Assembly (NCBI GenBank): GCA_026122225.1
Contig: JANEZZ010000301.1
Span: 186,001 to 250,000 of the forward strand
Length of the DNA stretch: 64,000 nucleotides
Source of the DNA: Heloderma charlesbogerti
Lineage: Eukaryota > Chordata > Lepidosauria > Squamata > Helodermatidae
Reading direction: 5' to 3'
The position numbers and the translations under genes were made by a program. Numbering within the stretch: the first letter of the stretch is position 1; the number at the start of each line of letters is the position of its first letter. Shown here piece by piece: positions 11,470 to 23,360 of this stretch. Below the pieces are notes generated by a model. That model made no database searches, was not told where the DNA came from, and saw only the letters and a list, made by a program, of their open reading frames with translations.

Positions 11470-11930
11470 AAATGGATTCTTTTCAGAGCTTTATTCCTCT
11501 TTGACAACTTAACAACTCTACTGTTAGCAACTAGATATGAGCAGCAGAGTACCTATGCCCTACGTTGGAACAGTTGGTCCCCGTTTGAAAGGGAATTACT
11601 GGCAGACCCCTGAACTTAATGACTAGGGAGAGTCCCTCCCCTTTTCCCTTGGATGCTCTGGGCGCAGCCTAGTTTGCGCGCCAACCAGGCACTACACCTC
11701 CTTTCTGCGCCCTCCATTTGGTCCATCAAGTCTGCTTCCCACGCTCTGTCACTCCCAGGACTGCTCTGTCACTCCCAGGACTGCTATCTAAGCTAGGAAT
11801 GCTGGTGGGAGGAATCTCCGTCAGCTGTTGGCCCTGGGTACGAAAAAGGACTGAAGAAGCTGTGGGAAAATACAGGAGGGCTACAAACTGAAGACTATGT
11901 TGTCTGGACACACACAAACACACACACACA
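11470..11930 (-). mobile_element. Unclassified LTR-like repeat (family also at 54905)
   Basis: Shared blocks with 54905-55410 include a reversed AATAAA (CTTTATTCC versus CTTTATTTCC), GTTGGTCCCC, CTGAACTTAA and GGGCGCAGC in the same order. A polyadenylation signal on the minus strand and no protein support a solo LTR, but no TG...CA ends were confirmed. An internal copy of TGTCACTCCCAGGACTGCTC is tandemly repeated near 11745. Confidence 0.42.
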
Positions 11931-12459
11931 CACAAATTCCGCTTATGTGGCATTGAGCATCAATTGCACAGTTAAAGCCTCCTCTGGAAACATGGCAGAG
12001 GAGGCTTGCCCTGTTCAAAAAAATGTGTTCGCCCTACCACTAAGAGGAAAGTATCTCTGGGAAAACAGCTTTATTTATCCCACCAAGCAGGAAGGCAATG
12101 TGTGGATTACAAACCAGCAGGGCAAACAGCCAGAATCTGAATATCCTGGGGGCAGGTGGAAGCCTGTAGTCCCCTGCACCAAGGCTTAAATTAGGGCCTG
12201 GCACTCAGCCACACTCCACCCCAGCCAGTTCTCTGGAATTCAGCAGATGAAAGCAGCTCTGAGGAGGTGCAAAGTCCCCTCTTCAGTGATTACAGAGCAC
12301 CCAGCCATATCAGAGAAGGTGGCTTTCAGAGCGAAGGCTGGCATTGCCAGAGAGACAGGAGTCTCGGGATTCCCCACATCCCACCCCCCAAAAATGAATC
12401 TGCTCCTCCATCTCACCCAATGGCTATGCAGCCAGCTTTGCTGCGCAACCTACAAAAAA

Positions 12460-12595
12460 TGACAAAGACTCTTGTGGCACCCCAAAGACCACAAAATGTA
12501 TTACGGCATAACCATCAGCTTTCGTAGACTAGAAGCCACTTCATCAGATGCACAAGAGCTCGTGATGCCATCATGAGGGAGTAATCCTATGTATG
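12460..12595 (+). repeat. Interspersed repeat with the TTCATCAGATGCA motif
   Basis: The blocks CTTGTGGCACC, CAAAGACCACAAAATGTATTA and CCACTTCATCAGATGCA form a widespread reptile repeat. A second divergent copy lies at 62865-62970 (ACTTCACCAGATGC). I cannot assign it to a class. Confidence 0.5.
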
Positions 12596-12847
12596 GTCAG
12601 ACAGAAAAAAGACCTACAACTCCCAGCATCCTGGTTATAGGACTGTTTTCCCTCTAAACATGCACAGCATTGTGCCCTAAATGTGCGATGTCTCTGAGGT
12701 GCCATGAGACTCTGTTGCTGCAACCAGCTAATCTGGCTTCTCTTCTGTCAATTGCAGCCTATGAAAGAAGCCCTTGGCTCCAACGGGGCAAAGTGTTTAG
12801 CCTCTGTAGCATCACATTCTTTATCCAAGGAAAACCAAGAAAGAAAC

Positions 12848-12975
12848 ACAAGCTAAGCAGGGGCAGCCCTGGTTAGTACTTGGATGGGAGACTGCCTGGG
12901 AATCAGGCTTCCTGCATTGAGCAGGGGTTGGACTTGATGGTCTTGCAGGCCCCTTCCAACCCTATGATTCTATAA
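12848..12975 (+). mobile_element. 5S-rRNA-derived SINE with CR1 tail, copy 1
   Basis: Bases 12850-12903 match the 3' half of 5S rRNA (AGCTAAGCAG, GGTTAGTACTTGGATGGGAG, CTGCCTGGGAAT). Directly fused is the CR1 3' end (TGCATTGAGCAGG, GGACTTGATGGTCTTGCAGG, CCTATGATTCTATAA). The junction CAGGCTTCCTGCATTGAGC is identical in the copy at 13143. 5S head plus CR1-type tail is the SINE3 design. This copy is 5'-truncated. Confidence 0.78.
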
Positions 12976-13142
12976 CCCTGTACGTGCCTGTAGCAAACAA
13001 TCACTTTTATATAAGCCAGAGATTCATCATTCCTTATTTAATTCCCGATTGATAGTTCAAGGCTCTATGAAAAATTTCTTCCTTATCAAATCCAGAGTTT
13101 TGACTCTTGGTTCTCCCAACCCCATCTTCTTCCCTTAATGAC

Positions 13143-13310
13143 TAGGGCTGGATGTGCCTGATTTCGTCTGATCTTGGAAGCTAAGCAGAGTCAGCCCTGT
13201 TTAGTACTTGGACGGGAGACCACCTGAGAATCAGGCTTCCTGCATTGAGCAGGGGGTTGGACTCGATGGTCTTGTAGGCCCCTTCCAACCCTATGATTCT
13301 ATGACGTCTA
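13143..13310 (+). mobile_element. 5S-rRNA-derived SINE with CR1 tail, copy 2
   Basis: The 5S part (13150-13231) includes TTTCGTCTGATCTTGGAAGC and the internal promoter region around AGCTAAGCAG; the rest is the CR1 3' UTR ending ATTCTATGAC. It is longer at the 5' side than the copy at 12848. The shared junction shows this is a family, not a chance fusion. It lies in the same orientation about 170 bp from its sister. Confidence 0.82.
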
Positions 13311-13744
13311 TGACATTCAGCTCTCCGCTTAGTCTCTGACCAGACCCCCCGCTTTCCCTTCCTTCCTACCACCAGGAGGAAAAGTGCAGCGCTGGAGATT
13401 TGCATCGCTGCTACGCTCTTGGCTCACTGCTGCCGCTGAGATGTTGCTGCTGCTGCCGCCGCATCTGTCATTCACACTCTCTCTTTTCGTGTAGCTGGAA
13501 GAAGGACGATCCACTCTTCTCCCCATGCCTGTTGGAGAAAGATGCTCCTCCTGCCCTGCAGGATCCACTCAGCAAGCAACGTCCTGTAGGAGTGCCAGGA
13601 CAATGATCTCATAAACCCATAGAGGGAGGGAGAGGGGAGGGGTAGAGAGAGAGACTAAGAGAGATCATGCCTGTTGCAGATACTGTTGGTCTAGCATAAC
13701 CACACCACCCGTCCCTTCACCATGACACTAACTATATCCATTTA

Positions 13745-13890
13745 AAGAAACAAATATAGATATGATTTTTTTTTTTACATCTTTTAACCACCTAACAATG
13801 CTCAACGCGGCTTACCAGATTTTAAAAACCAACGAACAAGTTAAAAGTAAAACATATCGCAAATTAAGACATTCACAAATAAGCTGGGGG
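13745..13890 (-). mobile_element. LINE 3' UTR remnant
   Basis: A T-rich run followed by CAACGCGGCTTACCAGATTT and AAAACCAACGAACAAGTTAAAA resembles reversed 3' UTRs of L2/CR1-like LINEs. No protein remains. Confidence 0.4.
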
Positions 13891-14792
13891 GAGTAAAATC
13901 AGCAAAAGACTGCAGAAAAGAAGGAAGGTCCTTGTTCAGCAAGAGCATAATGGAGCATGTATTCCCGCCTTTCCTCTCCTCTGACCAACTGTCTCGCTCA
14001 CACACACACAAACAGTTAGGGGGTTAATTGCACATCACCTGGTGTGGGTGTACACGCACACACACACATACTACATAACTACATCCAGCCATGGAGAAGG
14101 GGAAAGAACTGTGGAAATGGCAGAGGACAGGGTTGTTTAGCCCTCCCCTACTGCAGAGCTAAATCTCCCAAAGACACATCATGTATGTGTGTCCCATTCT
14201 TCCTGGTGCTCAGGCAAGACCTGGGCATCGTCCTCTGCTGGAACTTCTAATGCTTCCTCCTTGGAGGAATCTTCCAATGGGGCCATGGCAATGTGTAGTT
14301 CAGCCCCTAGATTTAAGGAGTGAGGTTTCCTTCCAGGCAAAAATGCAAACCTCCCATCAAGAGCTCATACAGTACAACTCCTGCCAAAACTCTGGGAACC
14401 TAGTTCGAAATCCTGCTTCAATGCACACTTGGCTCCATACATTATGTTCTTAGTGTGTGCCTGCTTTTCACATAACAGGTTTTTAAAACATGTTGGCTAC
14501 ACACATAGCACAGGGAGCTGAGTTGCACATGGCTTCCTATACCTGTATCAGAGGACTCCTAGCCTCTGTTGGGATCATATTATGGAGCTGCCTTCAGTGA
14601 TGTGGTAATGGTCCTTTGCACATATACAGAAGCACTCTCTTTGATTCTGCATATTTCAGCTCCTCATGAAAGCACTCATGAAGCACTCAGCAGTCACAAG
14701 AGTCTCTTTTTGAGCATCTTTTTTTTCCTGCAGAATTTTATAGCTGTTGTTTTGACTGGTGCTGTCTATTCTATTATTTATTTATTCTATTT

Positions 14793-14913
14793 AGGGCGCA
14801 ATCCTATGCATGTTTAGACAGAAGAAAGTCCTACAACTCCCAGCTATGCTGGCTGGGGAATGCTGGGAGCTGTAGGACTTTCTTCTGTCTAAACATGCAT
14901 AGGATTGCGCCCT
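14793..14913. repeat. Near-perfect palindromic MITE
   Basis: Arms 14793-14844 and 14862-14913 are reverse complements at 51 of 52 positions, with a 17-base spacer. The end sequence is AGGGCGCAATCCTATGCATG. A single degraded arm of the same type lies near 12585-12640. The arms contain CTACAACTCCCAGC, also seen in the palindromes at 43656 and 27458. Low arm divergence implies a recent insertion or gene conversion. Confidence 0.88.
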
Positions 14914-14924
14914 TATTGCATTTA

Positions 14925-15120
14925 TATCCTTCCTGCCTCTCTTCTAAGAAGCTCAAGTGGCATTCATGGTTCCCTGCCCATTTTTATCCTCACAATAACC
15001 CTGTGAGGTAGTTTAGGCTGAGAAAGAATGACTAGCCTGGAGTTACCCAATGAGCTTCATGGCTCACTGGAAATTTGAACCCATTCCTAGTCTGACATTC
15101 TAGCAATCTATTGTATTTAT
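14925..15120 (-). mobile_element. MIR-like CORE SINE
   Basis: The block TCCTCACAATAACCCTGTGAGGTAG, then AGTTACCCAATGAGCTTCATGG and AATTTGAACCCATTCCTAGT, matches the MIR/CORE-SINE layout including the tRNA B-box-like GGGTTCAAA on the minus strand. It is divergent. A partial relative lies at 52545-52690. Confidence 0.6.
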
Positions 15121-15921
15121 CATTTGAATGTACACCATCCTGAGAGCTTTTACTTGAATAAATTGCAAGATGTCCCTGCAGCACAATTCCAATGAAAGAC
15201 TAATTTCTCCACTACTTGACAATGGTTGTTTTTTTCCCCGTGAATAGATAGATATGACTGCAAATAAAAAAGCATTTAACACCAGTTCTACTTGCACATA
15301 ACGATCAGCAGTAGTAAAGTTTTACAACCCTTACCTTTCAGTAGACATCACCAATGCTGTGTGAAAGTTGCAAACTAATTGTACTTAGGCAGTAAAACTC
15401 TTTCAGTGGATGTCATAAAAATGGGCAGGTTTCACCTGAACCAAAATGAACACCAGGCAGCTGGTGCTTAACATCAAAATGGCAGCAGAACAGCTTTTAA
15501 ACTAAACTCTGGAGGAAAGCTGACAGGAACTGGGGAGTTTGTTTCCAGTTCAGGTTGAATTAAGGTGAAAATGATTGAGATAAAAATGTTTCCAATTGCC
15601 CAGATAAGGACAGGGTAAAATAGGCTGTGCACCGACAGTAAAACATATTATCCAGTCAAAAAAGAGGCAAAAGGGCCACAAGGGAAAATGCAGATGCCAG
15701 AGAGGAAGGGGGACACCATATATGTGTGTTTCTACAGCAATCCTAGAAGCCTCTGAGCCAAGACGGGAGAGTTGGAGTGCTTTGTGTTAAAAGGAGTACA
15801 TAGAGATAATGGGCAGAACGGAAACCTAGTGGAATGTAGAGAACCAGTGAGATACACTCATCTCTGGATACAAACTCTATAGCAAACTCTGCTCAGCTAG
15901 GAGGCAAACATATCCAAAAAC

Positions 15922-17340
15922 ATAATGCTTTGTTTTGTAAAACAAAATGGCAGGCGGCCTTTCCACCAAGAATATCTTTGAAAAGGATGCAACTTCCCAT
16001 TCATGAAGGCGGGTTCGGTTTTCCAGATCGAGCTATGTGCCATTGGGCCTATTTGCCGACTTGTACTAAATGTTGGTCTTTTCCACTTAGATTAGATTTT
16101 CCGCCTTGGTCAGTGTTGGAATCTTCTTGTCTGGATCCTCTCCCTAAACTGATGGCATTAGGTTTTCGGCATATTAAGGCAGACGGAGCTCCTCCCACAA
16201 TTTTGGCAGTTAGAGAAGTGTGGCATATAATGTCACGTCAATTACAGTTTGACCCATTTTCCCATGCTAAATTGACTTCATGGGGAAATCCAGATTTAAG
16301 AAATGGAAAGAAAATATTTTTATGGCGGACCTGGACAGATAAAATGATCTTTACCCTGGATAAAGATCCAGGGTAAAGTGGGGGTTGATGATGGGTTCTT
16401 GTTATTTTCAGCTTTGCGAGATCAATTTGATTTGCCTGCTACAGCAGAATGGCAGTACTTGCAATTGAAACATTTGTTGGTATCTAGATTTGGTCCTGCT
16501 GCTTTTACTGCTTCAGAGTCTCCTTTGCTATTGGAAATACTAATTGAAGCTGATCAGATATATCGACCTACAATTCATGTTTATAAATATTTATTATCAA
16601 TGAGTAAATATGATACAAGTGGTTTACAGCAGGAATGGAACAGGGAATTGGAACGTCCTATTTTGTTTAATCAGTGGATCGCCCTCTTGGCATCTGTATC
16701 AGACATCTCAACGGATCTTCGGTTACACCATATCCAGCAAAAACTTTTGTTTCAGGTATATTGGACACCACAATGACTTTTTAATAAAGGTTTGTCAAAT
16801 TTGGCTAATTGTTGGAGGTGTAATGCAGTCAATGCTTCTCTTATTCATATGTTTTGGAAATGCCCAATGGTTGTCTCCTCTTGGGAGGAAGTTATTATAC
16901 GGATAAATTTTGTATTGGAAAACTCTTTAATATTTACTGATGTAAATGTTCTTTTAAATTACTTACCTACTTCTTGGAATGTAACACATGGTCAGCGTAA
17001 ATGGATTTTTCGCACCCTTTTGGTTGCTAAAAGACTGATGCTACGATACTGGAAGGATAAAAGCTCACCACCTATAATGTAATGGATTGAAGACTTAACA
17101 ATGCTAGCAACATTTGAAAGAGTGGTATATAGGCGGAACTTGCAAATGGACTTATATGTGGATATTTGATCTGCTTTTACTGAATTTATGTGTAACCTAT
17201 ACTTTCCCTTTTTTTACTTTTTCTAGAAAACTGAAATAATTTGAAACTGAGGGTTTTAGAATGTTGTTAGACCTTTTTTTGGTTTTTTTATGTTGTTTTT
17301 TGTTTGTTTTGTTTGGTGAAATTCACAATATAAACAATTG
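15922..17340 (+). mobile_element. L1 LINE ORF2 C-terminal third, degraded
   Basis: Successive frames read CKTKWQAAFPPRISL, LPIHEGGFGFPD, LFQVYWTPQ, CWRCNAVNASLIHMFWKCP and RKWIFRTLLVAKRLMLRYWK. These follow the order of L1 ORF2 after the reverse transcriptase (LP..GG.G.P; CW.C....HM.W.C; A...I...WK). Stops and frameshifts at about 16376, 16776 and 16850 break it. A T-rich 3' UTR follows to about 17340. It is in antisense to the downstream flank of CDH26 and has no role there. Confidence 0.82.
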
Positions 17341-17696
17341 GGGTGGGGGGTGGATAATAACCTTGAATGCCTTAAAATCACCCAACTGTGTGTGGTGAAA
17401 ACTTACCTAGCTAGTTGAAAATGGTGAACCCTTCTCCATACTGACAGGAAATTTGCATCGTTTTAGAAAAAACTGAAGATCATATAATTCCTGAGCTCAA
17501 ACTGCTATGTAAAGAAAGGGCTTGGTAAGTTTCTCTTTCGCCTCCTCTCATCTAGGGGACAAAGTAAAAAGCTGCTTCTTGGCCTTGATTCTATGACACT
17601 ATCTTCAAGGGCTTTCCAAAAAGAGTCTCTGTCGAAGAAAAGAGTAAAAACAAGTCTATCTCAAACTTGAAGTATATACTCCACATACTGCATTTA

Positions 17697-18165
17697 GAGA
17701 GCAATCCTATGGCTCCCAAGACAGAATATGGGGGCACCATAGGATAGTTTGGATTCCTGGATCTGAGGTTGGAGACAGCGCTTTGACCTCGCACCCAGTA
17801 GTCCACACACGCACGCACGCACACACACACTCACACCCCCCGCAGCTGGCACAGAGAGAATCATGCCAGCTGCCTCTCAGAGGTCGCAAAAACAGCCTCG
17901 GAGGGAAGGGAAAGGGGGTGTGCTGGTGGGTGGGGAAAGAAGGGCTTATACCATATCCCCAGGCCTCCCAGCCTCCTTCCCTCCCCCTCCCTGAAGCCTC
18001 AGCTAGATGGACAAAAATGCCCGTCTAGCTAAAATACAGTGTGGGAGGCACAGCAGAGGTGATGAGCGCCCCCACCACACCTCCTGCTCTGCAGTGGATG
18101 CTCATAAGCCTCTGAGTTCGGAGGCTTATCAAGGGCGGATCCAATATGATTGCACCCTTAGTTGA
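17697..18165. mobile_element. Non-autonomous DNA transposon, CAATCCTATGG family
   Basis: It begins GAGCAATCCTATGGC and ends near ATATGATTGCACCC, roughly inverted. Interior blocks (CTGGATCTGAGGTTGGAGACA, GCAGCTGGCA, AGAGAATCATGCCAGCTGCC) recur in order at 53466-53930. It includes a (CA)n run at 17812-17833. No transposase. Confidence 0.55.
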
Positions 18166-18640
18166 TCATATCTGCTGCCAGGATGCAGGCAGAAAAAAGT
18201 ATAGGGACTAATCATCTGAAGCAGAAGCCTTAGGTAGCATGCCTAAACCTTACATAGAACTAGGTTTTACTTAGGTGAACATTCCAGGAACTTCTCAGGC
18301 TAAAGACTTGAAATCTGGTCAAAGAAAAGGTGACCATGCCATCTTAATGGCTAAGGTTGAGGCTGTTTACCCACAGCTTTAGAACCAGATTCCCACGGAC
18401 CAGGGTAGCTACAGGACTATCCACCAAGGGAATCCTTGAACGTCAATTCTTATTTCTGTTTGTCTTTCAACTGCCATCTAGAGGAGCAAACAGGTTCTTC
18501 TGCTGTTGCCTTTGGAAAATCCCCCACAGCCTTTCAGGGCTTAGGAGAGAGAGGCCACTTTCTAACAGAACTGCTCCTCCTGTTACAACAGCTTAAGGGG
18601 AAAAAAGTGGGGAAATCCCTTGTCTTGTTCCTGACAGCCA

Positions 18641-18905
18641 GGGCCGACCCTAGCATTAGGCAGAGTGAGGCAGTTGCCTCAGGCGGCAATTGCTGGGAGG
18701 AAGCAGCAAGATGTTGGAAGAGAGAGCTGTATGCAATGTAGCCTGTGACCCCTAAGTGAGCCTGCAGCCTTCAGGCCAGTTCAATCCTATTGCCAGTATT
18801 GAAGAAAGATTCAACTGCCAGTTCAGTCAACCTTTGCACTTGGAATGGGAGGGGGCAACTTCTTGTTCATTGCCTCAAGGAGCAAAATGTCTTGGGTCGG
18901 CCCTA
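18641..18905. mobile_element. hAT-like MITE with AGGGCCGACCC ends
   Basis: The left end CAGGGCCGACCCTAGC and the right end TGGGTCGGCCCT form inverted repeats about 265 bp apart. Flanks TGACAG and TGACAA are suggestive of a decayed duplication. The interior is non-coding (TGCCTCAGGCGGCA). Confidence 0.6.
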
Positions 18906-20470
18906 TTGACAACTCACTGTCCCTTCTGAGGGGAGGGTGTAAATAACCCTCCACAGGAAAAAGGACTTCTGGAATTCCTTTGTTTCCTCCCAGACAGCTC
19001 ATCCCTTGAGGAGAGGTTCCAACAGTCTCCTCAGAAACAAGTATTGGAACACGTTGGGTTCATCCTGGGGGAGCCTGCTGCCCCATCTGTTTCTTAGAGG
19101 GGGGGAGACATCTGGCATAAGTAACCTCTTAATGTACTGAGGGACAGAACCCTCTGGTTATACCAACATGGGGGAATCTTAGACTGACGGACAAGTTTTG
19201 AGTGGATTTCCTTATAGCTCCTCAACTTTTTGGGAACATTGTGGGCAGCCTTGTAGCTGGCTTTCCTTGTTAGGGGAGACAGCCACATTTCCAGGTGGGG
19301 CATTTGGGGGGAGGTGCATATTGCCAGCCAATCTTCCCACTTGCATTCACTGGTGGAGAGGATGTGAGGGCCAAGCCAGGGGAAGGGAAAGAGAGACCTT
19401 CCTATTCCTCCATGCAGAGTGTGTGTTAACTTACATAATGGGCCATGTAAAGGTCAACTTAGGTATCTCAGTTTTAGATTCCACCCGAAAAACAAACCTG
19501 TCCATACTACAAGTTTAGGGAATGGCAGAGAGTAAGTAAGTACTTCAGGCTGTGTTTGTTAACTCCTCCTTGAGGGTTCCTCCATCTAGTCTTCTTCCTG
19601 ACTTTAAGATTTTCCTTCCTGTTGGACAATCAAGAGAAAACTTTTTAACTGGTTGCTACCTAAAGGACTAAGTGATTGGAAACTAACTGTGGACAGCAAT
19701 TGGTCTGGGGGGTTTTTATTAACTAGTTGCTGGCTTCATTTTTTGCCCAGAAACCCTGAAAAGGCCTAACGCTGCGCTGCACACATCGGGAAAACCAGAA
19801 ATTAGGCCTGAGTAACAGCCTAGGTGACCAGCCAGCCAGCTAACTGTAGTGTGCATATCAGTGTTTCTATTCCTCCAGGGCTGTTTTCATCTTTTGCCAT
19901 CAAGTACTCAAGAAAAAGAAGAAAAAATAGCCAGTATGAGTACAAGTATACTGAGTGCTTTAAAAAAAGTAAAGGGTAACTTTACTTTAAGTTATCACTT
20001 TAAGTTATCTCTTCACCTCACCCTTTAGCAATAAACACCCAATCCTGCTTTACTCATCATAGTAACTACAGAATAAACAAATTCTTATACCACAAGCAAG
20101 TTAACATGCTTCTTTATTGCTGGCTGGGTAGAGAACACCAAGGATAGCAAAGGAAAGTCCCAAGGGCTGGAGTCCAACTCTATCTCATAATGCAAAGTTC
20201 TAATATTTAACTCTTCAAGGGTCATGTTACTATACAGGCTGTTTTTCTCAGGATCACTTAAGTAATTATAGGGTGATGTTGATCACGAAAAATCCACCCT
20301 CATTCAGGGGAAGTCTTGAGTGAGCAGATTTGGGGGGTTCTTCCAAATGAGGCTTTTGCTGTGCACTCGCCCTGCCTTATTCACTGAATAAAGAGCCTAT
20401 TCTTAAATGGCTTCTGTTCTTAAAGTAAGCTGTGTTTCCTTACATGGAGGCTGTCATTGTCTAGTCATGT
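18906..20470. other. No gene recognised
   Basis: I see no coding frame, RNA gene or named repeat. Short frames here carry no family signature. Confidence 0.45.
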
Positions 20471-20479
20471 CATAAATTA

Positions 20480-21600
20480 AAAAGACAATTTCCCACCCCA
20501 AAATCCGGGGGTGGGCGGTGCACCTATTTGCCCCACCCTGACTACAGGGCTGAGGATGGGGGAGAAGGAAGGGATCGCCCACCTTCTCTCCCCCTCAGAC
20601 CTGAATCCAGGGGCCCTCCTTTACTCACCACAGGAGGGAAGGGACGGGGCTGCTCACATTTTCCTGGGCTGCACCTCAGGGTTGCTAGGCACCTGTTCCA
20701 GCTGTTTCGCCAAGTCCTTCCAACATTAAAAACAGTCCAAGCGCAGGGCTCGCCCACTGATGATAGAGGTGGTGGAGAGGATCCCGGCTCAACACATCTG
20801 CCCCTGCTGCCTCCACCTCTGGCACTCTTGTCCCTGGACCAGGGTAGATCAGCAGCTGTCCACAGTGACCACACCGCTACTCTAGGGCTCAGTGTCATGT
20901 GGTCATATCACCTGGGATTCAGCCCGGGCCCCTGAAGATGAGGCAGTCACACCACAACAGCTGGGCTTTGCTCTTTAGGCACTGGGCCTCTGAGGAAACA
21001 TACCTCTGGGCAATGGGGAGACAGTTGCACTGCTCCCTGATACCACTGGGGAGCCCAAGGCAGGTGTTTTGGGGGCTTTGTTAAGGAGCGCTGTGAAATC
21101 CTCTGAGTTGGACAGTCTAGAGGTGTGAATGCCCCCTGCTCCTGGTCAGAGGGGTGGCAGGAAGGGCCTGTCATCCTCCATAGCCTGCTCGCTGCTTGAG
21201 GAGGAGTGTGCCCAGCTTCTCTCCTTGAGGAGGATCTGTATTGACAGGACTCAGGGTGAAGAAAGCATCCTTCGATAATAGGAAGGAGGGGGGAGCCCTC
21301 AGGCCAGGTGTCATCAACACTTAACATCTGTGCTGCCACCTCAAAAATTGCATCCATGCCCCAGCTGGGGAGGAGGAAAGCCATCTTTCCACCAGTACCG
21401 TCCTGCTTCCATGGGCTACAATGGAGGTGTGGAGGTGGGAAATTGATTCAACCGAGTCTGCCAGCTCTGCAGGGCTGGTCACACCCAGGCAGGTGGACTG
21501 AAGCCCCTTAGCCAGCCTCCTCACAGCACTAGAGTTGCACATGGAGAATCTCCAGATAATCCCAGGCTGAATTCCTCAGATCGAGAGCCTGACATCACAT
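20480..21600. other. GC-rich unclassified segment with a minus-strand open frame
   Basis: A GC-rich block contains a 145-codon minus-strand frame at 21384-20947 (starts MAFLLPSWGMDAIFEVA) and a 73-codon frame at 21542-21321. Composition is rich in Pro, Ser and Arg without any motif I know. It could be a degraded transposon gene, a retrocopy fragment or chance; I assign no function. Confidence 0.25.
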
Positions 21601-21966
21601 GTGTGAGTTGGGTACGCATCACCTGGTTCTGAAAAATATCTCCTCAGAAATTAGCAGAGAAACCCAAGGGTAGTTTGCACCCACAGCATTTTAATAATGT
21701 TTTTGTAACCATTCCCAATGTGAAGTCGGTTGGGTTTCCCTTCCTCTGAATCAGGTAACTACAGTCATCCCTTGCTTTATTTCTTTTCCTTTCTCTCACA
21801 ATTCTATCCATTTCTGCCCCTGTGGTCCACCCTTTCACCAGCACCTGAGCTCCTCTGGTTGTATAGCTTCTCAGTTTCATTCTCTGCATTTCCCTACCAC
21901 TACCTTCACCTCCTTATCTGGTCTTCATCTTTTCTATCTATTAGTTAGGTCTTTTAGAATCAGTGT

Positions 21967-22310
21967 GCTTTCCCATTTGCTAGATGCTGAACTGCAGACT
22001 GGAAGGTCGGCAGGACAGCAGTTCGAGACCCGAGTGCTGCGTGACAGAGTGGGCTCCCGTCTTCAGCCCCAGCTCCTGCCAACCTAGCAGTTTGAAAGCA
22101 AGAAATTGCAAGTAGATAAATAGGTACCGCTTCGGCGGGAAAGGTAACAGTGTTCCATGCACCTCGGTGTACAGTCATGCCGGCCACATGACCACGGAAG
22201 CGTCTTCGGACAGCGCTGGCTCTTCGACTTAGAAATGGAGATGGGCACCACGCCCTAGAGTTGGACACGACTGGTTGGGGACACCTTTACCTTTTTTACC
22301 TTTAGAGGTA
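21967..22310 (+). mobile_element. Sauria-type tRNA SINE (BovB-dependent)
   Basis: A tRNA-like head with a B-box (AGTTCGAGACCCG at about 22020) is followed by a conserved body (CCGGCCACATGACCACGGAAG) and the 3' end GAGTTGGACACGACTGG, which matches the BovB 3' end (compare TCGTGTCCGACTC in the BovB copies). It ends with a CTTTACC repeat. This is the squamate Sauria SINE design, mobilised by BovB, which is well represented here. Confidence 0.88.
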
Positions 22311-22974
22311 GGTACACTAACCAAGCTGTTTTCTCTTTGTAGTGTGTGTCTGTGTGTGTGTTTCTGTGTGTGTGAAGAATGAAAAGCCTGTAAAAATAAA
22401 GTATATGTGCTTGGACTTTTAAAGCAAGTGTATTTGAGCTAATTTCCCCAACCTAGAAGTAACTATTCCCCATTCAAGTTAGAACATTGTGCATACGTCC
22501 ACTCTGTGAACACCACACCTCTGGTTAAAGGCCCACAGACCCACGTTACTTGTTACACATGTGAACATGCTTGTCGTGTCTGCGTGTGAATGAGGACATG
22601 CGGCAACACAATACATTTCAAATGAAAAATTGTTTTAGGGGCGTTCAATCTTTGGTTTTGCACTAACAAGAATTAGCCAGGGACAAATCTTTAAACCTTT
22701 TTTTTCGTTTTTGTTGTTAAATATATACTCCCAAAGCTTAACAAAATCTAACATAATGTGTAAGATAAAAAAATATTGTTATTAAAAGGACATTGCTAAA
22801 GATTCTATTATCTTAATAGTTTAATCGGAAACCATATTTCCTAAACATTTTTTGTTGTGTTGAAGACTTGTAGTACTAATAATCTAAAAGGGAAGTTTTC
22901 ATCTAAGAACCAAGTTTTCTATTCAGGTCTGAATAGGCTAGTCAGCTGACAGGTGCACAGGCCTGGTGAGCTTG

Positions 22975-23360
22975 TAGATCAGGAGTAGAGAACTGTTTGT
23001 GGCGGCGGGACCATGAGATTCCCCCCTTCCATGAGCCATCCAACCAAATGATGTCAAGAGGCGGCGAGATGTCCCCTGATGTCATTTGGTCCCTGGGCTG
23101 GAGCACTTTGGCCAGGGACCCAGCTTCACTGCACATGGATTTCCCTTGGTAGGGGAAGCCCACACATAGTGAAGTTGTCCCCGATCACGGAGGACGTGAA
23201 GTATACAAACCTACTGGGGAGAGGGATCCCTGCTGTTACCTCTGATCAGGGATTGAAGAGATCAGCAGGAATTCTCCTGCATGTCACTTCCCCTCCCAAG
23301 TTGGAGGGCAGATGGCGCACTAAGGGGAATTCCCAGTGCTCGCTCTGATCAGGGATACGT
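22975..23360. mobile_element. Degraded non-autonomous DNA repeat
   Basis: It contains AACCAAATGATGTCAAGAGG and CCCCTGATGTCATTTGGTCC as internal inverted blocks and a CTGATCAGGGAT block. Related blocks recur at 46865-47345 (CCCCTGATTTCATTTGGCCC). Boundaries are uncertain. Confidence 0.35.

Noticed and set aside
12850..13231. Genuine 5S rRNA genes
   Set aside because: Only partial, mutated 5S sequence fused to CR1 tails; no full 120-base gene.
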